From Acidimicrobiaceae bacterium (GTDB lineage Bacteria; Actinomycetota; Acidimicrobiia; Acidimicrobiales; RAAP-2), in assembly GCA_003141815.1 (NCBI GenBank), contig PLNQ01000017.1, positions 1 to 39,698 of the forward strand: 39,698 nucleotides of DNA. The letters run 5' to 3'. Numbering within the stretch: the stretch's first letter is position 1; the number at the start of each line of letters is the position of its first letter. The translations under genes were made by a program, and so were the position numbers. This document shows positions 1 through 8,388 of the stretch, piece by piece. The notes under the pieces are model-generated. The model did no database searches. It saw only the letters and a list, made by a program, of their open reading frames with translations, and was not told the origin of the DNA.

Positions 1-635
1 TGCGCGTCCTCGAGCAGCGATAAGTTGCGCCGGGCCTCGGTCATCGACCACGCCCCGTTGGCGTCGAGGCGTAGGTTGCACTCATCGCCGATGACCGCCC
101 GCACGGCGAAGACGCGCTCGAGGTCGTCGTCAATGTTGCGTCCCACCTTCAAGTAGAAGGTCCGGTACCCACGGCTAAGCCCGACCTCGGCGTAGGCCAA
201 GAGTTCTTCGAGGTCATCGCCGCTCAGGTACCAAAAGTAGTCGACGCTCTCGCGTACTTGGCCGCCGAGTAGCGCGTGCACCGGCACGCCGGCGTGTTGG
301 CCGCAGAGGTCGAGCATCGCCATGTCGAGGCCCGCCCAGGCGAAGTTTCCGGTCTGCTCGCGAAACTGCCACAACCCGCGGTGCCACGCGTCGCGCTTCA
401 TCTCTTCGGCCCTCCACGGATCGCCGCCCAAGACAAACGGCGCCATCGCGCTCACGGTCGCCAGCACCGACGCCATGTCCGCGCCGCTGCAGGCTTCGCC
501 CCATCCGACCAGTCCGTTGTCGCTCTCCATTCGGATAACGCCGGCGGTAACGCCGTCGCGCTCGACCTGCGAGCTAATTTCGCGGTGCTGGTAGGCGACG
601 TTGGCGCCAACGACCTCAATCCGAGCGATCTTCAT
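1..635 (-). CDS. Enolase-superfamily (mandelate racemase/muconate lactonizing type) enzyme, 3' end missing
   Basis: The reading frame opens with MKIARIEVVGANVAYQHR and runs off the left edge after about 211 residues, so only the N-terminal capping domain and the first part of the barrel are present. The start ATG at 633-635 follows a GAGAGAAG ribosome-binding site. Visible family marks are the strand ending in YLKVG, where the family lysine sits, and LRLDANGAWS, which carries the first Mg2+-ligand aspartate. Members abstract a proton alpha to a carboxylate, most often dehydrating sugar acids. The gene starts 22 nt after the SDR stop and is the last visible gene of a long minus-strand operon with a sugar ABC importer, so an acid-sugar dehydratase is likely. 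The later Glu ligands and the general base lie outside the window, so the substrate cannot be named. Confidence 0.85.
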   Translation of the reverse strand, partial: MKIARIEVVGANVAYQHREISSQVERDGVTAGVIRMESDNGLVGWGEACSGADMASVLATVSAMAPFVLGGDPWRAEEMKRDAWHRGLWQFREQTGNFAWAGLDMAMLDLCGQHAGVPVHALLGGQVRESVDYFWYLSGDDLEELLAYAEVGLSRGYRTFYLKVGRNIDDDLERVFAVRAVIGDECNLRLDANGAWSMTEARRNLSLLEDA

Positions 636-657
636 CCGTGCTTCTCTCTTACGTGCG

Positions 658-1461
658 TTAGTTGTTGTAGCTAAGCGGCGGACCGGCCGGCAAGCCGGAC
701 ATCAGTCCCCCGTCAACCGTGACCATCGAGCCGGTCATGAAACTCGCCAGGGGCGACGCCAGGAAGAGCGCGGCGGCGGCGACCTCGAAGGGTTGTCCAA
801 TACGACCGAGGGGATGCGCCGACGCCATGCGCGCCAACTGCTCTTCGGGATCAGACGAGGCTTGGGCCTCACGACGAACCATCGGGGTATCGATAGTGCC
901 CGGGATGATGCCGTTTACTCGAACGCCGTAGGGCGCGCCCTCTAGTGCCAGCGAGCGCACCAGAGCGTGAGCGCCTCCCTTGGAAGCGGCGTAGGCTCCC
1001 GCGTCGGGCACCGTTGCGATGGCGTGAGGCGACGAGGTCACCACTATCGAACCAAAGCCTTGGTCGCACATCCTGCGCATCGCCGCTCGACAGACCAAGA
1101 ACATGCCGGTCAGGTTCACGTCCACCACCCGCTGCCACTCATCCAGCGTGGTGTGGCGAACGTCTTTGGTCCACTCGATTCCGGCATTGGCGTAGAGCAC
1201 GTCAAGCGAACCGTAGGTTGCGTCAACCCAAGAAAAGACGCCCTCAACGTCGGCTTCACTGCTCACGTCACAGTGGCGATAGACGGCGTGGTTTCCCTTC
1301 GAACTCAGCGACCGCGCCAACGTGGTGCCGATCTCGTCGGCGACGTCGGCGATCACCACGTGGGCGCCGGCGCGAGCAAATTGTTCGACGGCCGCCGCGC
1401 CAATCCCCGTGGACCCACCGCCCACGACGACGCTCTTGCCCGTGAAGTACTCATCCCACAT
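658..1461 (-). CDS. SDR-family NAD(P)-dependent oxidoreductase
   Basis: A 267-residue classical short-chain dehydrogenase. It has the nucleotide-binding GGGSTGIG at residues 14-21, NAG at 92-94, the catalytic serine near 143 and YAASK with Tyr157 and Lys161. The C-terminal PxxxxTxxGSxxxVDGG-type ending (GSMVTVDGG) is typical of the family. The ATG at 1461 follows a GAGGGAGAT ribosome-binding site. It lies 18 nt after the SelA-like gene and 22 nt before the enolase-superfamily gene in the same operon, so it probably oxidises or reduces a sugar or sugar acid brought in by the importer encoded upstream. SDRs are too diverse to fix the substrate from sequence alone. Confidence 0.9.
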   Translation of the reverse strand: MWDEYFTGKSVVVGGGSTGIGAAAVEQFARAGAHVVIADVADEIGTTLARSLSSKGNHAVYRHCDVSSEADVEGVFSWVDATYGSLDVLYANAGIEWTKDVRHTTLDEWQRVVDVNLTGMFLVCRAAMRRMCDQGFGSIVVTSSPHAIATVPDAGAYAASKGGAHALVRSLALEGAPYGVRVNGIIPGTIDTPMVRREAQASSDPEEQLARMASAHPLGRIGQPFEVAAAALFLASPLASFMTGSMVTVDGGLMSGLPAGPPLSYNN

Positions 1462-1479
1462 CAGTCATCTCCCTCATCC

Positions 1480-2625
1480 TCATTCTGAGTGTTCGTCTCT
1501 CGCACTGCGCAACACAGCTCGAAGTCGGTTCAACACCATCATTTCATCGTCGCCCACCAACGTGTCGGGAGTCACGTAGATGCTGTTTCCAAGTCCCGGC
1601 AACACCGCCACGCGCGGCGTGTCGTCCCAGAGACGTTCGACGACCTCGGCGGCGCTGATCAGCGCGACGCCCGGGTCGAGCGTGATCTCGAGGCGCGCCA
1701 CTGGTTGACCCGCTTCGTTGTCTTCGACGCGACGCACCGTCACGCCGTCCAGGTCCTCGAGCCCCTTAGCCCACGTCGCGACGGTCTCGTTCCACGCGCT
1801 CGCCATCGCTTCGTGATCGAGCGCGACGTAGCGCTCGATCGCGGCGACGAGACCAGCGATCTCCTCTTTGCCGACCTTCATGGCCCGAGCGAGTCGCTGT
1901 CGCGGCGCGGCATTGGCACGGACCGCGTCGAGCAACTTCGTCGAGCCCACCATGAGCCCGCTGGCTTGTGGCCCCCGCAAGGCTTTACCGCCGCTAAAGA
2001 GCGCCACGTCCGCCCCACACTCAACCGTGAAATACGTCAAGTTCTCGAGGGGAGGAAGCTGGGCCGCCGCGTCGACGATCACCGGCACCCCTCGGGCGTG
2101 CGCAATGGCCACCGTCTCTTTCAGCGAGAGCGTGGTCTGGGGAAGATGGCTCCCAGCCACCCAGAAGACCGCGGCGGTGTTCTCATCGAGGGCCGCGTCA
2201 AGTTCCCACTCGAACGTCTGGATCATGTTGCCCACTTCGACGAGATGTCCGCCGCCCAGTTCAATGGCTCGGTCGTAGGGAATGCGGTGCGCTCGGTGAA
2301 TAACGACATTGCGAGCCAGCGTTTCGTCGTAGGGAAGGCGCGCGATCACCTCGGGCCGACCCGCGGTGATGGCGGCCAACACGCTCAACGCAATGCCCGC
2401 GGCACAACCCGACGTCACGTAGGCGTCCTCATTGCGCGTCAACCGCGCGAGGTGCTGGCTCGCGGCGAGGTGGAGTTCGTCCATAGAGACACACGACGTC
2501 GACGCCGACGCCATTGCTTCGACGACTTCGTCCGGAAGGACGGTTCCACCCAGTGCGGTCAACGTGGTCGCCGCGTTGATGACCCGTCGCACGCCGAGCT
2601 CGGCGTAGATATTGCGCACGGGCAT
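1480..2625 (-). CDS. SelA-like PLP-dependent enzyme (D-glucosaminate-6-phosphate ammonia-lyase type)
   Basis: A 381-residue fold-type I PLP enzyme related to selenocysteine synthase (SelA). The N-terminus YAELGVRRVINAATTLTALG is characteristic of the SelA/DgaE-like group. The PLP aspartate is in VIVDAAAQ (Asp185) and the Schiff-base lysine is in FSGGKALRGPQ (Lys214). It is shorter than true SelA, and nothing else in the window points to selenium metabolism, so tRNA selenylation is unlikely. Characterised relatives act on amino-sugar acids such as D-glucosaminate-6-phosphate, releasing ammonia. It begins 8 nt after the RidA stop. RidA destroys enamine/imine intermediates that PLP lyases release, so the pairing supports a lyase role. 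The exact substrate is inferred only by family and neighbours. Confidence 0.8.
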   Translation of the reverse strand: MPVRNIYAELGVRRVINAATTLTALGGTVLPDEVVEAMASASTSCVSMDELHLAASQHLARLTRNEDAYVTSGCAAGIALSVLAAITAGRPEVIARLPYDETLARNVVIHRAHRIPYDRAIELGGGHLVEVGNMIQTFEWELDAALDENTAAVFWVAGSHLPQTTLSLKETVAIAHARGVPVIVDAAAQLPPLENLTYFTVECGADVALFSGGKALRGPQASGLMVGSTKLLDAVRANAAPRQRLARAMKVGKEEIAGLVAAIERYVALDHEAMASAWNETVATWAKGLEDLDGVTVRRVEDNEAGQPVARLEITLDPGVALISAAEVVERLWDDTPRVAVLPGLGNSIYVTPDTLVGDDEMMVLNRLRAVLRSARDEHSE

Positions 2626-2633
2626 GTCGAAGA

Positions 2634-3014
2634 TCAGTCCTGGACGGCCAGAGCCGTTATTTCTACCTTCATTCCAGGAGGAAGCTCCACCCCGACTGTC
2701 GTACGCGTTGGATACGGCGCAGAGAATACGTGCGCGTACTGTTCGTTCATCGCCGCGAAGTCAGACAACGTCGAGAGATAGACGTCGACTCGTATAACGT
2801 CATCCAACGTGGCACCGCACGCGGCCAAAGCCGCCCCGATGTTCTTGAAAGTCTGCACGGTTTGGGCTCCAACGTCCGCACCGGCGAGCTGGCCCGTTTC
2901 TGGATCGAAGCCGGCCTGACCCGCCACCGAAATGGTCGAACCAACCCTGACCGCCTGTGAATACGCCGCGACGGGCTTTGGGGCGCCCTCCGTTCGTCCT
3001 TCAACTCGTGCCAT
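2634..3014 (-). CDS. RidA-family enamine/imine deaminase
   Basis: A 126-residue intact RidA (YjgF/YER057c/UK114) protein. Marks are the N-terminal PVAAYSQAVRVG segment, the central SVAGQAGFDPETGQL, the stretch ASLDDVI-like TLDDVIRVDVYLS, and the C-terminal PTRTTVGVELPPGMKVEI with the arginine that binds the substrate carboxylate. RidA hydrolyses reactive 2-aminoacrylate or related enamines to the keto acid and ammonia in the cytoplasm. The start follows a strong GGGAGAGAGAA site. It sits 69 nt after the MalG-type permease and just before the SelA-like PLP enzyme, so it most likely detoxifies that enzyme's product. A second, frameshifted RidA gene lies at 23389-23812. Confidence 0.93.
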   Translation of the reverse strand: MARVEGRTEGAPKPVAAYSQAVRVGSTISVAGQAGFDPETGQLAGADVGAQTVQTFKNIGAALAACGATLDDVIRVDVYLSTLSDFAAMNEQYAHVFSAPYPTRTTVGVELPPGMKVEITALAVQD

Positions 3015-3083
3015 TTCTCTCTCCCTTACTGATTAGAGCGCAAGGCCAACCTCGGCCGAACTTCCGCTTTGCATTTGAAATCA

Positions 3084-3902
3084 TTACTTTCCCATACCTG
3101 CAGTGAGTCCTCTGACAAAGAAGCGCTGACCAAAGACGTAAAGAATGCCGAGCGGCATGATCGACATGAAGGCCGCCGCCATCAGTAGTGGCTCGTTCGA
3201 CAGGTACCGGCCCTGGTAGAGCGTCAGGCCGGACATCAGAGTCCTCGCCGAGTTACTTTGCAAGAAGACCAGGGCCACCAGCAACTCGTTCCACACGAAG
3301 ATGGCGTTGACGATGACCAGTGTCACCGTCGAAGCGCCCGAGATCGGCAAGATGATGCTGCGAAGGATTCGGTGGTGGGGCGCGCCATCCATGTACGCCG
3401 CCTCAACGAGCTCGATGGGGATCTCTCGGAAGAAGTTCACGAGGAAGAAGATCGAGAACGGAATGAGAAGCCCGATGTAGAACAGGATCGCCGAAGGTAG
3501 CTGATTGATCAGATGGAACTTGATCATCAACATGTACATCGGAATCAGCAACGCAACCGACGGAATGGCCATCAAGGCGATATTGACGCGAAACAACGTC
3601 TCGCGACCTCGCGCGCGACTAAAGACGATGGCGAAGGCCGCCATTATCGAAATGATCGTGGACACCAAGACCGACACGACGGTGGCGACCAGGCTATTCC
3701 TCACCCACACCAGAAGTGGCCAGTTGGTCAGCACCGAACCGAAGTTCGCCAACGTGGGATGGTAGGGCAGTCCCATCGGGTTCAGCACGTAATAGTTCTG
3801 TGACTTGAGTGCGGTGGACAACATGAACCACACCGGGTACAGCGAGATGCAGCACAAGAAGATCAAGAGCAAGTGGCGCAGAGTATTTCGGAGGTGTTGC
3901 AT
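3084..3902 (-). CDS. Carbohydrate ABC transporter permease, MalG type
   Basis: A 272-residue inner-membrane permease with about six hydrophobic segments and the cytoplasmic EAA loop EAAYMDGAPHHRIL...LPIS that docks the ATPase. The length and the C-terminal FVRGLTAGMGK ending are typical of the MalG half of sugar importers. Its ATG overlaps the stop of the upstream MalF-type permease by one base (TAATG at 3900-3904), so the two halves are translationally coupled and probably form a heterodimer. No ATPase gene lies in this cluster; such importers commonly borrow a shared MsmK/UgpC-like ATPase encoded elsewhere. Confidence 0.95.
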   Translation of the reverse strand: MQHLRNTLRHLLLIFLCCISLYPVWFMLSTALKSQNYYVLNPMGLPYHPTLANFGSVLTNWPLLVWVRNSLVATVVSVLVSTIISIMAAFAIVFSRARGRETLFRVNIALMAIPSVALLIPMYMLMIKFHLINQLPSAILFYIGLLIPFSIFFLVNFFREIPIELVEAAYMDGAPHHRILRSIILPISGASTVTLVIVNAIFVWNELLVALVFLQSNSARTLMSGLTLYQGRYLSNEPLLMAAAFMSIMPLGILYVFGQRFFVRGLTAGMGK

Positions 3903-4852
3903 TAGTTAACCTCCTTCGCGGCGCGCGTGCGAACCCACAGATAGACCGCAATGAGAACACTGGCGAGAGCCAACAGCACCACAGCGGCGGCTGACGCGAT
4001 CCCGATGGAGCCGTTCTCGAATCCATTTTGATAGATGAAGAACTCCATCACGCCCGAGGAATAGCCCGGTCCCCCACCGGTCAACACGTAGATGTAGGTG
4101 AAGACCGACGACAGCACGATGATCGCTTGGAGAATGACAAAGAACTCGATGATGCGATGGATCTGGGGAATCAAGATCTTTCGTTGAACGACCCACCAGT
4201 TCGCGCCGTCAATGCGCGCCGCTTCAATCGTTTCTCCCGGTACGGCAAGCAGTGCCGCCGAAAACACCACCACGCCGAAGCCGAACTGCTGCCAGACAAT
4301 GACGCTGCCGATACTGAACATCACCCAACTCGGCGAGCCGAGCCAGTCGTGAATGAGAAAGGAGAGATGGAGATTCTTCAGCAGTCCATCCAAAATTCCG
4401 TTGCCCTGCAGGATGTACGAGAAAGACAACCCCATCGCGGTTGCCGGAAGGATGTATGGCACGAAGACGATCGCTCGGTACGCTCGTACGCCGCGAAAAG
4501 TGGTATTGATCACGAGCGCGAGCGCGAGTGAGAGAATGGTGACGATCGGCACGGTGAACAACAGCCGGAAATTGTTGAACATCGCGTGAACAAATTGCGG
4601 ATCGATAAAGAGTTCTCGGTAGTTGCTGAAACCGACGTACGTCAGTTGTCCGACACTTCCGGCGTAAAGGCTGTAGTGCACGACCTCAACAAACGAATAC
4701 ACGAACACGACGCCGAGCGCGACGAGCGCAGGTCCCATGTAGCCGTAGGGCCACAGCTGGCGCCGACGCCGGGTACGTCTCGTACCCGGCGTCGGCCACT
4801 CCTCTGTGTTGGCACTACTTAAACTCGCACTCGTGGAACTCGCGTACGTCAC
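3902..4852 (-). CDS. Carbohydrate ABC transporter permease, MalF type
   Basis: A 316-residue permease with an Arg-rich cytoplasmic N-terminus, six predicted membrane segments beginning near LWPYGYMGPALVALG, and the EAA loop EAARIDGANWWVVQRKILIP. The start is a GTG at 4852 with no strong Shine-Dalgarno; no ATG offers an alternative before the first membrane segment. It lies 50 nt after the binding-protein gene. Codons 19-31 contain a perfect 16-bp inverted repeat (4762-4796) that would fold in the mRNA. With the MalG-type partner it should form the channel for a sugar or sugar-acid substrate. Confidence 0.94.
   Translation of the reverse strand: MTYASSTSASLSSANTEEWPTPGTRRTRRRRQLWPYGYMGPALVALGVVFVYSFVEVVHYSLYAGSVGQLTYVGFSNYRELFIDPQFVHAMFNNFRLLFTVPIVTILSLALALVINTTFRGVRAYRAIVFVPYILPATAMGLSFSYILQGNGILDGLLKNLHLSFLIHDWLGSPSWVMFSIGSVIVWQQFGFGVVVFSAALLAVPGETIEAARIDGANWWVVQRKILIPQIHRIIEFFVILQAIIVLSSVFTYIYVLTGGGPGYSSGVMEFFIYQNGFENGSIGIASAAAVVLLALASVLIAVYLWVRTRAAKEVN
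4762..4796 (-). repeat. Perfect 16-bp inverted repeat with 3-nt loop inside the permease gene
   Basis: Left arm 4762-4777 (GCCGACGCCGGGTACG) and right arm 4781-4796 are exact reverse complements around the loop TCT. It lies in the coding region for the Arg-rich N-terminus of the MalF-type permease, about 55 nt after the start and about 105 nt after the binding-protein stop. A GC-rich hairpin here could protect the upstream binding-protein message or damp permease translation. There is no U-run, so it is not a standard terminator. Confidence 0.85.
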
Positions 4853-4902
4853 CGGTCAAGAACGCACTTCGTCGGTACACGAAGACCAAAGACGGAGCAA
4901 CG

Positions 4903-6309
4903 TTATGAGCTGGCCGCCCAAGTCTTGAACTGACTGAACTGCGTGGGCTGCTGGGACTGCCAGAGTTGGAGCTGCTGCTTCCACAGCGCCACCGCCTGAG
5001 CAGCGGTTCCCCCTGAGGTGATCAGCTGACCAGCAGGCCTGTCCGCACTCGTGTCAATACTCGGTGGAATGAAGTTTTCCAACCAAATTGACGTTCCCGC
5101 AGTATCAAACCCGTCAAGGGTTTTGGCGAGTGAATTGGTGATGTTTGACGTCGGGAATCGGCTGTCCGCAGGGAACGCACCGGTCTCCTTGTTCAACGCA
5201 ACCATGTTCGCTGGCGTGTGGAGCCACGTGAGGAACTTCGCGTCGGCCTTCTTGTTCGGCGACCACGACGTGATGAACTCCGACGACGACTGCGTGGCGT
5301 CGTACGTCTTCGCCAACTTGCCAGTGCCCCAGATCGGCGGCTCACCGACACCAATGTTGGCTTGACCAATGATCTTGGCCCAAGCGAGGGCGTTGCCGTC
5401 GGTCGTGAAGGACATCGCGGCCTTGCCTTCAGGGAACAACTGCCATCCCTGGGCGAAGTCGAGTGACGCCACGTTGCTGTTGATGTAGCCCTTCGACATA
5501 AGCCCCTGGAACATGGTGTACATCTTGTCCAGCGAAGCCAGCAGCTTTGCCTGGGCATTCCCCTTGTTCGCGACACCTTGGGTCAACTCTGAGATGGAGT
5601 TCAAGGCTTGCTTCTCGTAGATGGCGAACATCCACGCACCGAAGTCACCAGCCTTGTTTCCCATTCCTATGGGTGTGATCCCATGAGCCTTCAATGCTGC
5701 GCAGTCGGCGAGGAACTCGCCCCAAGTGGTCGGTGCCTTATTAGGGTTCAGTCCGGCCTTCTTGAAGAGTTTCTTATTCCACACCAGAGGAACACCGATC
5801 ACGTACAGCGGCATGGCGTAGAGAGCACCCTTGTATACGTTCTCACTCGTGTTAAGCCACTTCGAGGTCTCGCTGCTCTTGACGTACTTCGAGATCGGCG
5901 TCACGCCACCTTGCAGTGCGGGCAACAGCACCGGCAAGGTCGCCCACTGCGTATCAATGTCGGGACCTGACTTGTTCTGTGCTGCAAGAGCGAAGCTAGG
6001 AATGATCGTTGAGTTCGACTGAGGAACGAGTGTGATGGTGACGCCCGGGTTCAACGTCTGATAGGTGGCGATGCGTTGCTGCATCCACTTAGTGATACCC
6101 GGAATGTCGCCTTCTCCCCAGAACCAGTACGTGATGTTGGTTTTCTTAGCCGCAGCACTCGCGCTCCCCGCTATCGGCGCTACCGCCATGGCGAGCCCAA
6201 CGGACGCCACACAGAACATCGCAATCAACCTGTGCACGACGCGTCTACCAGCCATCGACTTCGAGCGAGTTGAAGTCGATGCCCCAGTCGCCAAGACTTT
6301 CCAGTTCAT
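4903..6309 (-). CDS. Extracellular sugar-binding protein of ABC importer (family 1)
   Basis: About 468 residues. A basic N-terminus and hydrophobic core followed by SASAAAKK give a Sec signal peptide with an AxA cleavage site; there is no lipobox cysteine. The mature start NITYWFWGEGDIPGITKW and later ALYAMPLYVIGVPLVWNKKLFKKAG are typical of family-1 solute-binding proteins (UgpB/MsmE-like). A longer frame opens at 6327, but the GGGAGGAA ribosome-binding site (about 6312-6319) lies inside it and serves the ATG at 6307-6309, so that start is chosen. It is the first gene after the promoter at 6346-6380 and would deliver the substrate to the two permeases downstream. The ligand is unknown; the operon suggests a sugar acid or amino sugar. 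Confidence 0.93.
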   Translation of the reverse strand: MNWKVLATGASTSTRSKSMAGRRVVHRLIAMFCVASVGLAMAVAPIAGSASAAAKKTNITYWFWGEGDIPGITKWMQQRIATYQTLNPGVTITLVPQSNSTIIPSFALAAQNKSGPDIDTQWATLPVLLPALQGGVTPISKYVKSSETSKWLNTSENVYKGALYAMPLYVIGVPLVWNKKLFKKAGLNPNKAPTTWGEFLADCAALKAHGITPIGMGNKAGDFGAWMFAIYEKQALNSISELTQGVANKGNAQAKLLASLDKMYTMFQGLMSKGYINSNVASLDFAQGWQLFPEGKAAMSFTTDGNALAWAKIIGQANIGVGEPPIWGTGKLAKTYDATQSSSEFITSWSPNKKADAKFLTWLHTPANMVALNKETGAFPADSRFPTSNITNSLAKTLDGFDTAGTSIWLENFIPPSIDTSADRPAGQLITSGGTAAQAVALWKQQLQLWQSQQPTQFSQFKTWAASS

Positions 6310-6345
6310 GTTCCTCCCTAAATTCACCCATGATGAATGATATTG

Positions 6346-6380
6346 CTCAACAACCTAGCCAACAATTGAGTGATGGTCAA
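6346..6380 (-). promoter_or_regulatory. Sigma70-like promoter with overlapping inverted repeat, upstream of binding-protein operon
   Basis: On the minus strand TTGACC (6375-6380) and TAGGTT (6352-6357) are separated by exactly 17 bp, and the start codon is about 43 nt downstream of the -10. The arms CTCAA (6346-6350) and TTGAG (6366-6370), 15 bp apart, bracket the -10 and could be a repressor site. The regulator is not identifiable; none is encoded next to this operon. Confidence 0.6.
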
Positions 6381-6566
6381 CGTCACGTAGCGTCACCGAC
6401 ACGCCTGCAGTGTGCAGCGTCGATCACCTCACGTAAGTGTTCCAACAACCGGAACGTCGTCGACGAAATGGCATCGTCGCCACACAAAATTTCGACGCGT
6501 CGCGGTCAACGCGGCGTTGCTAACGGGTCCCTTAGACGCAACGTCGTTCGTGGATTCACGTCTCTT

Positions 6567-7475
6567 CTACAGGGGAAAGTCAACAGGCTCGCGATGTCGC
6601 GCGGCAACAACCGAAATCGCGGCAAGCCCCACCACAACACCGACGACTTGAACCGCGGTCAGCGGTTGACCAAGAAAGACCATCGCGGCCCCAGCCGCGA
6701 CGAGCGGACTGAGACAGCCAATCACTGAAGAGATCGACGCGTCAACGTAGCGGTGGGCCCAATTCATCGTCAGATGCCCTCCCCCGGGCACGATGGTCAG
6801 CAGCAAAATCCACCACCAGTCGCCAGCCTGGACGCGACCAAGCGACTGCCCCGACAAAAGGACGATCGGTGTCATCGTCACGGCCGCCAGCATCGTTACG
6901 CCCGTCGTGTATTCCATCGCGCCGTGCAGTTCTCGCGCGCGTTTGGACACGAGCCAATAGGCAGACCAGAAAATGAGCGAGCCGACGGCGAGTAAGTCTC
7001 CGAGCAATTCGTGATGGCTTGCCACCCCGGGACCGACGACCGCCACCGCGACACCCACCATTGCCAGCAGGATCCAGATCACGTCCCATCGACCCATTCG
7101 TTCGCCAAACATACGACGTGCGGCGATCAGTATGAGCGCCGGTTGAACGGCACTTATCACCGTCGCGTCCACGACGCTGGTGAATTTGACGGCACTGTAA
7201 AACATGGCCATATCTCCGGCCAGAAACACACCTCCCAACCAAGTTGCCCGCACTAGGGACCAGGTGAGTCGACGACCCGAGGCGTACAGAACGATGACGA
7301 GCAGCGCCGCGGCCATCCAAAGCCGATAAAAGGTCAATACCAGTCCCGGGGCGGACGCGAGTACCACGAAGATCCCCGAAAACCCCCAGCAGACGGCAGC
7401 GAAAGCAGAAGCACCGAGACCAATTCGCTCACGCCCAGAGCCGGCGAGCCGGGCGAGTGGGCCTGAGGCTCTCAT
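6567..7475 (-). CDS. EamA/DMT-superfamily transporter
   Basis: A 302-residue membrane protein with ten hydrophobic segments arranged as two EamA repeats. The first contains CWGFSGIFVVLASAPGLVLTFYRLWMA-type sequence and the second ends with FLGQPLTAVQVVGVVVGLAAI, both typical of drug/metabolite transporters. These are usually exporters or exchangers of small metabolites. It lies upstream of the sugar ABC operon on the same strand, but 257 nt and a separate promoter intervene, so it is probably its own unit. A TATGCT element about 8 nt before the ATG would fit a leaderless transcript. The substrate cannot be inferred. Confidence 0.9.
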   Translation of the reverse strand: MRASGPLARLAGSGRERIGLGASAFAAVCWGFSGIFVVLASAPGLVLTFYRLWMAAALLVIVLYASGRRLTWSLVRATWLGGVFLAGDMAMFYSAVKFTSVVDATVISAVQPALILIAARRMFGERMGRWDVIWILLAMVGVAVAVVGPGVASHHELLGDLLAVGSLIFWSAYWLVSKRARELHGAMEYTTGVTMLAAVTMTPIVLLSGQSLGRVQAGDWWWILLLTIVPGGGHLTMNWAHRYVDASISSVIGCLSPLVAAGAAMVFLGQPLTAVQVVGVVVGLAAISVVAARHREPVDFPL

Positions 7476-7833
7476 CGCAAGCGAGCATACACTTCGTCTC
7501 TATTTTTACGTCGGCGCGCGACGAAAAGTGAGAGCCTGCGTGTTGGAGAAACGCAGTATCTTGATTTGAAAAATACTCGCGCGAAGAGAACCGTCTCATG
7601 CCCTCTCGTTCGGCGACGCGCGCCATGATCCGAGTCGTGCCCGCAGAACAGATGACTCGTTCAGTCAACGTCAAGACTGGCTCATTTGCGTACGAACGCG
7701 CCCTAGTTCTAAATTCTTGAACTGCTGCTTATGGATCATTCATCTACGAGCGACCAATCCAATTTCCACGTGAGGATCGAGCGCTCACCAACGCACGAAT
7801 TTCCGGGGTCGTGATCCGCAGGAAGGGCTCAAC
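7476..7833. other. Divergent intergenic region between EamA and gluconokinase genes
   Basis: I see no convincing gene here; open frames lack family features and good ribosome sites. It should hold promoters for both flanking genes. On the plus strand TTGCGT near 7687 followed after about 16 bp by TCTAAA is a weak candidate for the gluconokinase promoter. No clear operator or RNA element was recognised. Confidence 0.4.
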
Positions 7834-8388
7834 GTGAAGCAAGCTGCCCAAGTTCAGTCAATCGTCGTCATGGGTGTGTCTGGCTCAGGCAAGAGCACGA
7901 TCGCGCAGGCGCTCGCTGCCCAGATCAATGCTGAGTTCAGCGACGCTGATTGGCTCCACCCGGCTGACAACCTCGCGAAGATGTCGAGCGGCCAAGCGCT
8001 CAGTGACAACGAGCGACTGCCCTGGTTGCACCTAGTGGGACAGCACATGCAGCAACTTCCGTCAATCCATCAAAGTTCCGTCACCGCGTGCTCCGCGTTG
8101 AAGCGGTCGTACCGCGATATATTGCGCGCGTACGTTCCCGACGCGATCTTCATTTTTCTCGATGGACCGTTCGAAGTTGTCCAAGCGAGGGTTGAAACTC
8201 GACGTCACGATTTCATGCCTTTATCGCTTCTCGCCTCTCAGTTTGAAGTCCTTGAGCCGCTTGACGACGACGAGCGTGGTATGCGCGTCGACATCGAAAT
8301 GAATCCTGATGTGATCGTCAGCAAAATTGAGGTTGAGTTGCGACGGCTTATTATCGCAACAGGACGAAACGATGAGGAGACAAGGTAG
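7834..8388 (+). CDS. gntK: Gluconokinase (GntK family)
   Basis: A 184-residue P-loop kinase with GVSGSGKS at residues 14-21, followed by the gluconokinase block DADWLHPADNLAKMSSGQALSD-type sequence and the CSALKRSYRD segment that binds substrate and phosphate. The GTG at 7834 follows an AGGAAGGG ribosome site, and no ATG gives a better start. It phosphorylates D-gluconate to 6-phosphogluconate using ATP. Its TAG stop abuts the ATG of the ManD-type dehydratase, whose ribosome site (GAGGAG) lies inside this gene, so the two are coupled. This places gluconate/mannonate use in one unit. A related aldonate as the true substrate is possible. Confidence 0.92.
   Translation: MKQAAQVQSIVVMGVSGSGKSTIAQALAAQINAEFSDADWLHPADNLAKMSSGQALSDNERLPWLHLVGQHMQQLPSIHQSSVTACSALKRSYRDILRAYVPDAIFIFLDGPFEVVQARVETRRHDFMPLSLLASQFEVLEPLDDDERGMRVDIEMNPDVIVSKIEVELRRLIIATGRNDEETR

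Noticed and set aside
1489-2781. Long plus-strand open frame of 430 codons
   Set aside because: It is the antisense shadow of the SelA-like and RidA genes, has no family features, and is Arg/His-rich as expected of a GC-rich reverse strand.
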